A stretch of 64,000 bases of DNA from Trebouxia sp. TZW2008. Lineage: Eukaryota > Chlorophyta > Trebouxiophyceae > Trebouxiales > Trebouxiaceae. Position numbers and translations under genes: made by a program. Numbering within the stretch: the stretch's first letter is position 1; each line of letters starts with the position of its first letter. Under the pieces are notes generated by a model. The model was not told the origin of the DNA. It saw nothing but the letters and a program-made list of their open reading frames with translations, and made no database searches. The stretch lies in the NCBI GenBank assembly GCA_002118135.1, contig BDIU01000049.1, forward strand, positions 62,001-126,000, written 5' to 3'. Shown here piece after piece: positions 12,074 through 22,700 of this stretch.

Positions 12074-13367
12074 CTAAATCAGCTTGATTCGTTTGGTGGC
12101 TGTGTCTGGCTGTTGCTTGCGCTGGAGGACAAGCACGCGCACTTCAGCTATCTCTGTCTGAGCTTCTTCAAGATTCGGCTGCAGACAGCATGTCAAAGCA
12201 GTATTGTGTCCATGCAAATCTATAGATGAGACTTTCGATAAACGCTGCAGGCACCATGTCAGAATGGTCATGCATCAATTCAGAATTGCCAATCAATCTC
12301 TACGAGACTTTTTGTAAGTGCTCAAGTCACTTCAGCTATCTTTGCCTGAGCTTCCTCAACATCAGGCTGCAAGCAACATGTCAGAACGGCCACGCAGATT
12401 GTGCAAGATGCTCAACAGGACTTGAACTCACTGCCATCCCAGGCTGCTTCTACTCACAGAGGCTCTCATTTTGATGCCCAATGGCATGCACTTTGGTTGC
12501 CTTTTAGTATAGCTGGTTGCTGCTGGAAGAGCAGCAATCCGGGGCTGCCTCTAGAAATTGAGGTTCCTATTGTGATGGCTAATGGCAAAGACTTGTCCAT
12601 GCTTTTGTTTTCTTCCTTGCATAGCTTGAGCTCACCTGAAGCTGCAGTGCTGTCTCCATGCTCTGTAAGGCTAGCTCAGGCTGCAAAAGGCATACTCAGT
12701 CACAGCTGCCCAGCTGCTGCGTCACAGCTTCCCCTCAGGTGACAAGGGGGGAGCACTTGAACTAGGTGCCGTTGCAGTTTAAATACCTCGCCAAGACCAA
12801 GCTGTGCTCTGCCCAAGGTCAGGAATGCATCTGCCCAGTCTGGTTCTAGCTCTGTGGCGCGAGTTGCGCATTGTACAGCATTCCAGTAGCGATCCAGCTG
12901 TAAATATATCTGAACGCGGGTGAGCAGGCTTTCAGCATGTGACAGAAGTTTGGATCAACATATCTGTTGCAAGGGTTTCTGGTAAAGCAGCTAAGGCTTG
13001 CCTGAGCTTTCTGTTCATAGAGTGCAGCTCTGAGCGGCGTTAGCTTGATTGCCTGGTCCCACAGCTGTAGTGCAGCAGAGTGCTTTTCTGCTTCTGCTGC
13101 AGCGTTGCCTTCAGCCTACCAGCACAGTAACGTCATGGACTGCGAGCTGCCGAACGCGTCACAACTGGACGCCAACCGTGCGCAAGACATACCAGTGCGT
13201 TGTTACATAAACAGCCACGGCCACACCTGCAAGCGCTCTGACTCTGCCTGCTTCTGCGATTCTGATAGGTCGGCCTCGGGCTGCTCGTCGTCTTCGCCAA
13301 AAGCTGCCAGTTGCGCTCCTGCTTTTCGTTTCGAGCCAGACTTCTTCAGCCCGAAAGAAACCGACAT
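12074..13367 (-). CDS. TTC33-like tetratricopeptide repeat protein
   Basis: Small TPR protein resembling TTC33 (osmosis-responsive factor type), function poorly known. Five exons on the minus strand: 13367-13227, 13115-13002, 12909-12787, 12680-12636, 12178-12074, giving 175 residues with consistent phases. The N-terminus MSVSFGLKKSGSKRKAG is basic and disordered. Exons 2-4 encode TPR helices, including LQLWDQAIKLTP and the TTC33 signature LTLGRAQLGLGE, then PELALQSMETALQLQ. The last exon is a charged helix ending IKLI. Intron 2 has a GC donor (AG|GCAAGC). The start is divergent from the carotenoid oxygenase start, 294 bp away. A relic of exon 5 lies in intron 4. Confidence 0.85.
12325..12378 (-). 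repeat. Relic of TTC33-like exon 5 start
   Basis: Copy of the acceptor and first ~45 bases of the last exon, reading PDVEEAQAKIAEVT then stop, against PNLEEAQTEIAEVR in the real exon. It lies ~200 bp upstream in transcript order and keeps its CAG acceptor. If spliced it would truncate the protein by about 20 residues. Confidence 0.85.
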
Positions 13368-13661
13368 ATGTGAAAACCGCATGCCTGACGAGAATCCTTG
13401 TCACTCACAAATTCATGGCGCCGGCAAAAGCAAAGACTGCGACCATACTGGGTGACACTTAAGTCGCATCTGCACACAGCCGCGGCAAAAGCCTATCGAA
13501 GTGTAAGACGACAAACTGGCCGCTGCATGCACACGGTCAACGTTTCGTTCAACCGACATTTGACCTGAAGTTGTTTCGGTAGCTGACAGCCAACGGCAAT
13601 ATGCCTGCTTGTCTATCGCCTGTACGACGACCGTACGGGACTCTTTCACCGCTGCTGAAGC
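13368..13661. promoter_or_regulatory. Bidirectional promoter, TTC33-like / carotenoid oxygenase
   Basis: The 294-bp gap between the divergent start codons of the TTC33-like gene (-) and the carotenoid oxygenase (+) must hold both promoters and 5' UTRs. No TATA box or other element stands out. Confidence 0.6.
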
Positions 13662-16600
13662 ATGGCAGTCGGGTGCGTATTGCCCAGCAGCGGCAGGCTT
13701 GCTCGCTCTGCAGCGTCCACTGGTACACGCTCATGCACTTGGCGTTCTTGTGCCACGCTTACGTTAGGGCGCAACCTTAGCGGCAGATGTCGGCGAAAAC
13801 ACATGCATTTGCGAGTCCAAGCCACTGCTGCACCTGAGATGGGGACCTCGGTCGCTGTCAAAGCAACGGTGCGCTCATCCCCTTTGCACACTCAAGTGCC
13901 CGTCATCACGAGGTCTACGTTTCACCTCGACGTATGTTTGCCTGACAAGCGTGTGACCTTGGGGATTGCACTGTAGGAGACCTCATCTTCAGACAGATAT
14001 CAACCGTCTGATTTCGCTGCTGCGATGCGAAGCCAACTTCAGGAGTATGACTATTGGATCACAGATATAGAGGGGCAAGTGCCTGAGGCACTTAGAGGCA
14101 CGCTGTTTCGCAATGGACCAGGCAGGTTGACAACATTCTTGTCTGCTGTGATGCTGTGCTTGCTTGCGCTCTGCATTATGCCAGATCATAGCTCAGGTCA
14201 CGTACATGAAGTAGGTCAACTTAAAGGCATAGCCACTGTTGTGTTTCAATTCTTCAGTGAAGCCAACAAAACGTGAGCTGCATGTTGCAGGTTTGAGCGT
14301 GGAGGTCAAGAGTACCATCACAAGCTAGACGGAGATGGGTATGTTTGCTCTTTCAGCTTCAATGAAGAAGGGAAGGCACACTTCAGAAGTGCATACGTGC
14401 AAACAAGGTAGTGTCAGCATCCTTGTCATCATTTACTTGCGAGTGAAATGCCTGCAAACAGTGCTGTTCAAAGCCACTTCGTGCAGCAAAGTCAGCGTGC
14501 AGTCAAGCCTCTGCTGCTTCACCTCAACCCATATATGCCATGACTTACAGTTGCAATATTCGTGGCAGCATTCTCTTCTACGACGCAGTGCATACTGGTG
14601 ATGCAGTATACACTATGCATTGGTTGTCCTGCAACAGTGTGTCCGCACCTGCACGCAGCTGCAGATAATCACTTTCAGCTGTCAATTCTGAGTGCAAGTC
14701 AATGGTTGCTGGACGCAGCAGCGTCTCATGGAAGTTTCTGCTGAATCTCAGCATTAAATCTTGACTTGCTGATGCAGTGACTTGCAAAGGGAAGCTGAGG
14801 CTAATAAGATCCTGTATCGGACCATCTTTGGTACTCAACCCAAGAGGCGCTTTGGTGCAATTCGAAATATCATTGACTTCTATGTCAAGAACCCAGCAAA
14901 CACCAATGTTGTTCTGTGGGGTGAGAGGCTGATTGCCCTATGGGAGGTGAGAAGTCCTTGTACTTAGTCATCTTGTCGGTGCATTGTATCCTGCAGCAGC
15001 AATAGAGAGGGAGAGAGAGTGTTTATTCCACATGCTTTAGCCAGCCAACAAGGCTGATCGCATGTGCCACACACTGGCAATGACTATATGTCCATGAGGT
15101 CTATAACATAGTGAAACGCCCCCCCAATGATCACGCTGCGCAAAGAGAGCATACATGTTATGTTCGCAGCCCTGAAACGAGTGAGAAAATCCCAACAAGC
15201 AACAAGCGCATTGAATTGTCCTTGACATGTAGTCATCTGCTCTGGCGAGACAGCCTCAGGCCACACAAAATTAGTACCTGTGTCAGGAACGATAGCTACC
15301 TCAGGGTTGTGGCTGTATTCGTCATCATTGTTGTTATTGTCATTTCGAGCGCCTTGAGCACTGCACCCCCACACCCTGAAGACCCACCCCGGCCTGAGCC
15401 CCCTAGGTGGCTTCCCAAGCATCCACCCCAACCCTGCCCATATTACGTGTATAATCAGTACCGTCATGACCATTGTCATGTCTGTTGTGCTCATTGTTGT
15501 CATTATGTTGTTCCCAGGGAGGAGCGCCTTACGCACTGGACCCCCACACCCTGAAGACTCACCCCGGCCTTGACTCCCTGGGTGGCTTCCTACCCACCCA
15601 CCCCACCCCCCAGGACAAGCTAGCCACAGCCCTGCACCATGCTGTCGGAGAGGCTCAAGATGCGGCCACAGGGACTGGCACCAGTGTGAAACAGGGCGAC
15701 GGGGAGGCAGTCGGCAAACTGAGAGCTTGCACGGCTCACCCCCATGTTGTGCATGGACCCGATGGCTTGTCAACCAGACTGGCCCTTTATGCATCCTCAA
15801 TGTGAGTCCCTTGATGCTGTGCCACCTTATACAAGCCCTGTTGTGCCAACAACCCGTTGTGGGTTGGCTGATCAAGCTATGTGGCGTATGGGAATGGCTT
15901 GTCAGACAGACCAGCTATCTGTCTATGCATCTTCAATGTAACCCCACTGATGTCGTGCACACTTGTTCAAGTGTCAGGTCTGAAAGACTCACATCCAAAC
16001 TATGCGTGGGGCTGACATCTCGGTCAGACCGGCCATCTCTGCATCCCAGATTCAAGTCCAAGGTGCATATAAGCAGCTTGTCAGACAGATTGACCATGGA
16101 CGTATTCAAGATAGGGACTCAATGATGAGGACGCACCCTCGTGCAAGTATCTGTTGTGGGCAATCTTGCCTGACAGACTGGCAAAGCATGCATCTCAGAT
16201 GCAAGCGGATTGATGCTATGCATGTTGTTCCAACTTTGTTGTGCCAGATTTTGAGAAATTGTTTATGCAGCAGGTTTGCCAGACAATCACGCAGAAAGTG
16301 TTGCTGGGCCAAATACACGAGTCTATACAGTACAACATTCTGAGCCAAAACAAAGGGACAAAGCACACCAGCCTTTCAGGGAAGTCGCAACGTTGATAAC
16401 TTGTACCCTCAAACATTGCGCAGTACACATGTAATGGACATTGCATATGAAGTATGGTGATTTACTGAATAACAGTGCTGATGACACCATATCTGCATGC
16501 AGTCAGGTAGATCTCAGAGGGTTTGGGATGGAGGTTGAAGTTGCTGAGTTTGACCAGCAGTGGCAGCGAGTTGCTGGGCAGACCTTCAGGATGGACAACA

Positions 16601-17672
16601 CAGTCTTTGTGCCCCATGACTTTGCTGTCAGCGAGAACTACTACGTCTTTTGGCAGAGTGCTGCAGGGCTTGACCTGGTAGGTCTGTATCACTTATGCTT
16701 CTCTGTCTGTGTGTCATCTGTGTTGAGGATGGACAACAGGGTCCTTTGTGCCCCATGACTTTGCAGTCAGCCAGAACTACTAAGTCTTCTGTCAGACTGC
16801 TGCAGGCCTTGACTTGGTATGGGCCTGGAACACTTATGGCTTTGGCTGTGTATGCATGCGCTTGTGCCTGTGCCAATGCCTGTACAGTGAACTCTTTTTG
16901 TAAGGACCCTAGATGTAAGGAAAATCTCGATGTAACAGCCACGCCATTGTTAAGCAATCACTGCGTTCTGGCTGCGGTCATCCTCTGAGTAAGGACCATT
17001 CCATGTAAGGACAAGTTTGTTGGTAACCAAAGCAGTCATTACAAGGAGAGATTACTGTACTTGTGTCTGTGTGTCATTAATGTACAGGATGGACAACATA
17101 GTCTTTGTGCCTCGTGACTTTGCCGTCAGCGACACTATGACATCTTACATTACTGTCACATCTTCTGTCAGAGTGAAGAAAGCCTTGACTTGGTAGGCCT
17201 GCATGATGATTTCAATCTGACAGACATGATTGCGGGAAACTTGTGCTAGGCCGGTATGGTCTGTGTCTGTGCCTGTTTGACCTGTATTGGTGAAGATGTT
17301 GGTGCCTGTGCCGGTGCGTGGGCCAGTATCAGTATGCGCGCTCTCCATTTGGCAGCAAGCATGCCTTGCACATTTCTCTGGATCAGGCTGACTCTGCTCG
17401 AACACTTCATTGCTGCCTCTATCACTGCTTTGTGCCTACCTGCATTGTATGAGAGCATGAATTTGTCCTAGTCACTGTATTTCTTGTGGAATGCATTGCC
17501 ACTGAAATCAATGAACTTGACCTAGCCATTGCTGCTTTGCAGATGAGCTTCTTGCTTGGTAAAAAAGCGGCAGCAGAGTCCCTCAATCTGGTTGACAAGC
17601 CAACAAAGATCCATCTGGTGCCCCGCAATGGAGACCCGCCCATTGTAAGCCCCCATTCCTCAACCACCCCCT

Positions 17673-17708
<36 letters not shown>

Positions 17709-20700
17709 AGTCCCCCTTGCCCCCTTCCCTCCAGGCTTGCGTTGCTGCAGTGTTGCACCTGTCATAGCTTGGCCAATTGTTGTGGGAAGACATTTTGATT
17801 TGACTGTTGTGGTCAATACTTGTTGGAAAGGGTTTGTGTCGGATGTTGACAAATTGCATTTGGTGAATCACTGCATGCACAGCAACTGCCATTGTGATCA
17901 TGCTTGCTTGTGCAAGGCAAGCGGCATTGTGCGTCACTCTCTACTGCCTTACGCCATCAGCTATGTCATTCACTGATCCATTCAAGTCAAAGACTAACTC
18001 TCAATCACAGGTCGGCAGCTCACACATGCAGTTTTCTGATGTGGCAAGCCTGGTCTTCATGGACTTCTATTTCCACATTTCACCTATTTGTGATCATGCA
18101 GGTGATTGACGATGTAAAGCCGTGCTTCTTGATACACAATGCCAATGCGTATGACGAAGAAGGAGACAAAGTGCTGCTGCCTTGTCAAGCTTTGATCATT
18201 TCTGCTCAGACACACATTCCATTGCGCTCCACATTACTGCAATGTTCCTGTTCATCAATCTGTATCCTTTCAATGCAGGTTATTGACAATGTAGAGCCGT
18301 GCTTTCTGATACACAACGCCAATGCGCATGGGGAAGGGGACAAGGTGGTGCTGCTAGCCATTGGATGGAGCCTTCTTGACTGACTACGCCATTGCACATG
18401 CAGCGTTACGGTTTGCATCCTTTCAATGCCGGTGATAGACTTGCATACATTCAATACAGGTGATTGACAATGTGGAGCCTTGCTTCTTGATACACAATGC
18501 CAATGCATATGAAGAAGGAGACGAGGTAGTATTGCTAGCCATTGGATGGGGTCCAGATATTGTGCGTGAGTCAGCATCACAAGAGGGCTCAGGAGTGTTT
18601 GGCACATTTGCCGGCGGCGACTACAACAAAGTGCCTGTCACCAGTCTGTTCTCTCACAGGTATGCAGCTTTAATGCCTACCCATTTGCTGGCTCGGTGAC
18701 TACAACAAGATGCCTGTCATTAGTTTGTTTTCCCACGTGTACGCCACAAGCAGCTTTGATGCATTTCCAGTGCAACTCCCCACAGGTCTGGCATGTGCAG
18801 AGACTGCCACAAAGTACCTGTGACCAGTTTGTTGTTGCACAGGTATGCTACATGGAGCTTTGTTTCATGCCCATTTGCTGGCAGTGACTACAACAAAGTG
18901 CCTACAAAGCCTAGATTTGAAAGTCTTTGAATGCTTTGCAGCATTATTTGCCGATTCGACATGTCTCTTGCTGACTTTTCGACTGAAATGATGCTGCTGT
19001 GAAGGGCTCTGTGTTTGCAGCCGCATTTTGTGAAGTCTTGGCTGTTTGCTGCAGAATCAACCTGAAAACAAGGAAGGTGACAAGGGACAACATAAATTCT
19101 CAGAGAAATGACCATCCCAAAGTGAACCCAAACTTCTACAGCAAACCCACCAGATATGTGTATGTCAACTCCTGTGTGCCTGATGGCGACAACATGACAA
19201 ACCCTCCACAGGTCATCCTTTAAGCCCTCATGTGCAGTGTCATACATCTGTACCAGTTCTTGCTCTTGCTGCATTCTTGGGCACCTGAAGATCACAGCCA
19301 CATTGATGCTGCTGCAATTCAAGCTCTGTACTGTCCAGCGCAAGACTTGCGTTTGCATGGGCACAGGTGACAAATCAATCAATCATTCATTTGTCCAGCT
19401 CAAGACAGTTGGTGCAATCCTTGCATTGACTTGATTGCATTCTGCACAGACTCAGCACATCGTCAGTGTTAGTCAGAATCTTGATGAGTGCTGCTACTGA
19501 AAAGAGCTGGAAACAGGTGCACATCAGCATACTTGTTTACCCCCATCACTCCCTGTCATGGTCTTACTAGTGTCCACGCCATTGCATGAGCAACATTTAT
19601 ACCAGTTGATATGTGCACATGCCCTCTATAATCATGCTATCCATGCAGCAGTGCATTACTGCTGTCTGGAAACAGACATACAACGTTGATGTAAAGATTG
19701 GATGTATAGCAGCTTCCACATGAGCCTCTTGACCTGTAGCTTATGCACAAGGGTCACATGGGGCAGAGCTGCTTGTGCAAAGTCATATGCACATGTACAG
19801 TGACTTCTCGTTGCAATGGCTGCATTGATTCCCAACCGAAGTGTCCTTATATTGGGTGGTCCTCACTCACAGGTGCCACTGCAGTCAGAATGCAGTGTTT
19901 GTTCAACAATTGCATTGTCCTTACATTGAGGATGTCCTTGCAGTGAGTGTCCTTACAAAGAGAAGTTACTGTACCCTGGAACCCAGTGTGAACCCCCGTC
20001 TGCACAGCGCTCATATAATGTTGGCATGAAGACCGGCACGGCAATGTCCTCATGTGCCTCACACCTGTGCTCAAGGGTTACATGGTATTGAGATGTGTGT
20101 GCAGGCTTTCAGCCGAATTGACACACACACTGGAGAAACGCAAACCTGGGCTCCAGGTGTGCGCTGCTTCTGTGAAGAGCTGGTGTTCATGCCAGGACCC
20201 AATGCTACTATCCAAGAGACCGACGGCTACCTGTTGGGTTTGGTCTATGATGCTGCTCAGAACAAGTCGTGCCTGGTGGTGAGTCCTGCTCAGCCTGCTC
20301 AAACGCCAGTTGTTGTTAATTGATGCTTCTTTTTCACATGATAGGTAGATAGGAAAACTGCCTTCGTTGCAGTGATGTTGTCTGTTTGGCTGCCTGTTTG
20401 ACTGCCTGACAAGGGACTGATGGGTATCTGTCGGGACCTATGACGCTGCACAGAACAAGTCATGCCTGGTGGTAAAAGTTGCTCAGCCTGGCTGGCTGGC
20501 TGCCTATTTGACGCCCAGTTTGACTGCATGCTTGACTGCATGCTTGACTGCCCATTGCTGCTACCCACAAGACTTATGGCTGTTTGTTGGGTCTGTTGAT
20601 GCTGCTGCTCTGAACAAGTCATGGCCAGCGGTGAGTCTTGCTCTGCCTTCTTGATCGCCTGCTTAGTTGCCTGGCTGACGGCCTGTTGGACTGCCCAATG

Positions 20701-21615
20701 CTACCACCCAACAGACTGATGGCTACCTGTTAGGTCTCGTGTATCATCCTGACACAGAACAAGCCATACCTGGCAGTCAGTCCTGCTCAGCCTGCTCGAC
20801 TGCATGTTGACCTTGATGCCGTGAACACTGACTGCTTCTCTGCTGGTAGGACCTGGGCGCCGTCACTGCTGAGTGGGTGGTGATCTTTGCTGTGCGCTTT
20901 GTTCAGTCTTCTGCTCAGGTGCATGATATGAAGCAGCTTCTGTATATCATTATGTATCAACCCTAAATACAGTAATAAACCCTTAACCTGACCACAGTGA
21001 TATATAGCAGCTTCTTGGCCGTAACTGCATTCAGCAGGGATGCCTTGAACACTTGGAACAAGCAAAAGCAGCCTCGCGCTGATGGCAACAGGACAGCAGT
21101 CAACAGATGTATGAATGTGGGGACAGACCTGATGTCAGCGGCAATGGGGACAGACCTGATGTCAGCGGCAATGCCTCTCATTGTGCCAAACTACGGCAGC
21201 TGCTATAACAAAGACCAACCCATCAACTGTGCTTAGGCAATGACGCACTGATGCACAAGCAGACCTGGTGCCAGCATCAATGCTTTCCCAGTGTCCATGC
21301 CAGATGTATGCGTCATGCTGATGGCAACAGCACATCAGTCAACAGGATCATGTATGAGCAGTACTGATGCTGCCCTTTGTTGCTGTACAGATCATACACG
21401 TTGCAAGATGCATGGCTAGAGCAAAGTCTGCAGTTGCATCTGTCTTGATCAGCACACTTGTACTTGTGTAATGCTGTCAACTGGTATCGGCAATGCAGGT
21501 TCTGGATGCTGCTGATTTCAGCAAAGGCCCAGTGGCTAAGCTGTGGCTGAAGCATCATGTGCCTCATGGACTTCACGGCTTTTGGTCACCCACATACTAT
21601 GGACCCCAAGCCTAG
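13662..21615 (+). CDS. Carotenoid cleavage dioxygenase, plastid-type
   Basis: Non-haem iron enzyme that cleaves a carotenoid or apocarotenoid double bond. Exons: 13662-13912, 13997-14125, 14291-14407, 14778-14946, 15518-15745, 16507-16677, 17543-17644, 18460-18659, 19055-19211, 20105-20278, 21499-21615; total 1815 nt (604 residues). The first ~50 residues are Ser/Thr/Arg-rich with RVQA, like a transit peptide. Family motifs follow in order: LRGTLFRNGPGR, KLDGDGYVCSFSF, ALDPHTLKT, TAHPHVD, VPHDFAVSENYYVFW, FLIHNANAYEEGDEVVLLA and VPHGLHGFWSPTYYG. The four iron-binding His are therefore present (HPH, HDF, IHN, LHG). The segment between HPHVD and EVAEFDQQW is short for the family, so a small exon in 15746-16506 may be missing. 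Exact substrate is unknown. Start chosen for phase and transit-like N-terminus. Confidence 0.88.
15229..15345 (-). repeat. Dispersed repeat family B copy (SINE/LINE-tail-like)
   Basis: Read on the minus strand, it shares TGTCTCGCCAG and GTGTGGC blocks and an AAYAATAAY-type tail with copies at 45165-45250 and 58425-58510. The simple-repeat tail suggests the 3' end of a non-LTR retroelement or SINE. This copy is the most diverged and lies in carotenoid-oxygenase intron 4. Confidence 0.45.
15342..15430 (+). repeat. Relic of carotenoid oxygenase exon 5 start
   Basis: About 85 bases matching the beginning of exon 5 (GAGCGCCTT...CACACCCTGAAGAC), 176 bp upstream of the real exon. The ALDPHTLKT segment is frame-broken. 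The flanking GTTGTTATTGTCATT-type sequence is repeated too, showing intron plus exon edge were copied together. Confidence 0.85.
15755..16230 (+). repeat. Four tandem units after exon 5 of carotenoid oxygenase
   Basis: Four diverged units, near 15763, 15894, 16008 and 16162, share GGCTTGTCAGACAGAC, then a TATGCATC and CAATGTGAGTCC-like end, with periods of ~115-155 bp. They start just after the CAT|GTTGTG donor of exon 5 and fill most of intron 5. Confidence 0.7.
16727..17165 (+). repeat. Two relics of carotenoid oxygenase exon 6
   Basis: Copies of the exon 6 second half (GGATGGACAAC, then CCCCATGACTTTGC) at 16727 and 17088; the real block is at 16589. The first has a frame-breaking TGA (CCATGACTTTGCAG read out of frame) and TAA within the Tyr-Tyr region. 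The second is shorter. Both repeat the upstream CTGTGTGTCAT intron sequence. A MITE lies between them. Confidence 0.8.
16883..17059. mobile_element. MITE-1 copy a, ~175 bp
   Basis: Member of a six-copy family with terminal inverted repeats of the form TACAGTRAnnTCTCTTTGTAAGGAC and internal GTAAGGACA/TGTCCTTAC direct and inverted motifs. Left end TACAGTGAACTCTTTTTGTA; the reverse complement of the right end begins TACAGTAATCTCTCCTTGTA. TA ends with CAGT termini fit the Tc1/mariner-pogo superfamily (non-autonomous). Inserted in carotenoid oxygenase intron 6, between two exon relics. Confidence 0.85.
17674..17706 (+). repeat. Poly(C) run of 33
   Basis: Uninterrupted run of 33 C, ending TCAG, starting 30 bases after the donor of carotenoid oxygenase exon 7. 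It resembles an extreme polypyrimidine tract. On the minus strand it is G33, able to form G-quadruplexes. Its length is likely uncertain in the assembly. Confidence 0.9.
18102..18380 (+). repeat. Two relics of carotenoid oxygenase exon 8 start
   Basis: Copies of the exon 8 beginning (GTGATTGACAATGTGGAGCC, encoding FLIHNANAYEEGD with the third iron His) at 18102 and 18279, before the true exon at 18460 (periods 177 and 181 bp). Both keep GCAG acceptors and stay open through the His motif. The second reaches VLLAIGW before ending. Confidence 0.88.
18690..18900 (+). repeat. Three relics of carotenoid oxygenase exon 8 end
   Basis: The exon 8 end (GACTACAACAAAGTGCCTGTCA, donor, then a CCCATTTGCTGGC-type intron start) is repeated at ~18697, ~18802 and ~18885. 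With the upstream copies, exon 8 has been amplified at both edges. Confidence 0.8.
19796..19973. mobile_element. MITE-1 copy b
   Basis: Left end TACAGTGACTTCTCGTTGCA; right end reverse complement TACAGTAACTTCTCTTTGTA, so the inverted repeats match at about 17 of 20 positions. Internal TGTCCTTACATTGAGGATGT is shared with copy f. Located in carotenoid oxygenase intron 9. Confidence 0.88.
20400..20790 (+). repeat. Three relics of carotenoid oxygenase exon 10 end
   Basis: Diverged copies of the exon 10 segment ACCGACGGCTACCTGTTGGG...AACAAGTCGTGCCTGGTGGT at ~20412, ~20565 and ~20711 (real at ~20216). Each carries the following CTGCTCAGCCTG-type intron start. All have indels or stops in the DGYLLGLVYD segment. 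Confidence 0.85.
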
Positions 21616-22700
21616 CTGTGCCATCTGTGCCATCATCAATTACAACGTGTCCATCTACATTGACCTCAGCTGTTGCGTCAAGGAAGGAGCGATGTCACAT
21701 GCTGTGGTTTATGACCTCTGGGCTGTAATATTGGCATATGGAGGGATTTAAGGCATTATATGGTTGCACTGCAGTTTGAGTGTAGCCTTTATTTCTGTCC
21801 TTTGAAACAATTTCATCTAATAATGAAGACAATTTGGGGCAGACCATGGGCAAGACACATGGGATTAGAGCCTTTTGACGAGCCTGCATGTGTATACATC
21901 ATTGCTGTTGTAATTTTGCATTCTTTTGGCATGTGCTTTGAAAAGCGTTTGCAGTGACTTCAATTGCGACTGAACTCAAGCAATAGTTTGCTGCCCAGAA
22001 TAATATGGTTGAGGTAGCTTGCATTTCATTTGAGATGGCATTAGGCTCTGTTTGAGCGCCTGACATAGTCTGAAGTAGCCATGTATGTCCTGTCTGTTCG
22101 CGTTCTGATCCCGGGATTATTATACCTTGTTGCAGATAGGTAGAGGGGTTAAGCTTGCAAGTTGGAGCCTATTTTTGACGTATACACCGTCCTGAACTTT
22201 CCAAGTCTACTGAAATGTATTTTCTGACTTGAAACATATCTTACACGACTGCGAACAATCCTTTGCATGACACGCCGAGCTACATATCGGTGTGCAAGCA
22301 TGAGGAACATTAGCTCTCTCATGATGGTCATGATGCAAGCATTATGCCTCCAATGCATGCATGCAGTCGGCCAAGTACAGTGACCCCAACTGTGCGCTTG
22401 AAATAGCAGGGTCATCAACCATGCTCCATGTACTGAACTTCACCAAGTTGCAATGCATGTCAGACTGTGCAGTTGTGCCAAAGCATGGCACATCACTGCT
22501 CTGTAGCTATCGTGCAGTTTTGAATAGCATCTAACGGTCAACGTGCGGCAATCGTTACTTCATTCAACGAGCAATTCATCGCGTTGAGAATTCCACGGTT
22601 CTGAATAACTGAAGCTGGGCATCAACGTAGCTCACGCTATCCGAGGGCCCCGACAATCGCTCGGGGTTGACCATCAGATCAGCATCCTTGCAGTCCGGCT
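21616..22700. other. Intergenic, oxygenase 3' UTR and CEPT promoter
   Basis: No recognisable exon on either strand. AT-richer near 21760-21960, with candidate polyadenylation-like stretches. The last ~120 bp before 22701 is more GC-rich and presumably the CEPT promoter. Confidence 0.5.

Noticed and set aside
15084..15875. 263-codon minus-strand open frame
   Set aside because: Antisense to carotenoid oxygenase exon 5 and its relic. The asparagine run is from a GTTGTTATT repeat. No domain recognised; part of it overlaps repeat family B.
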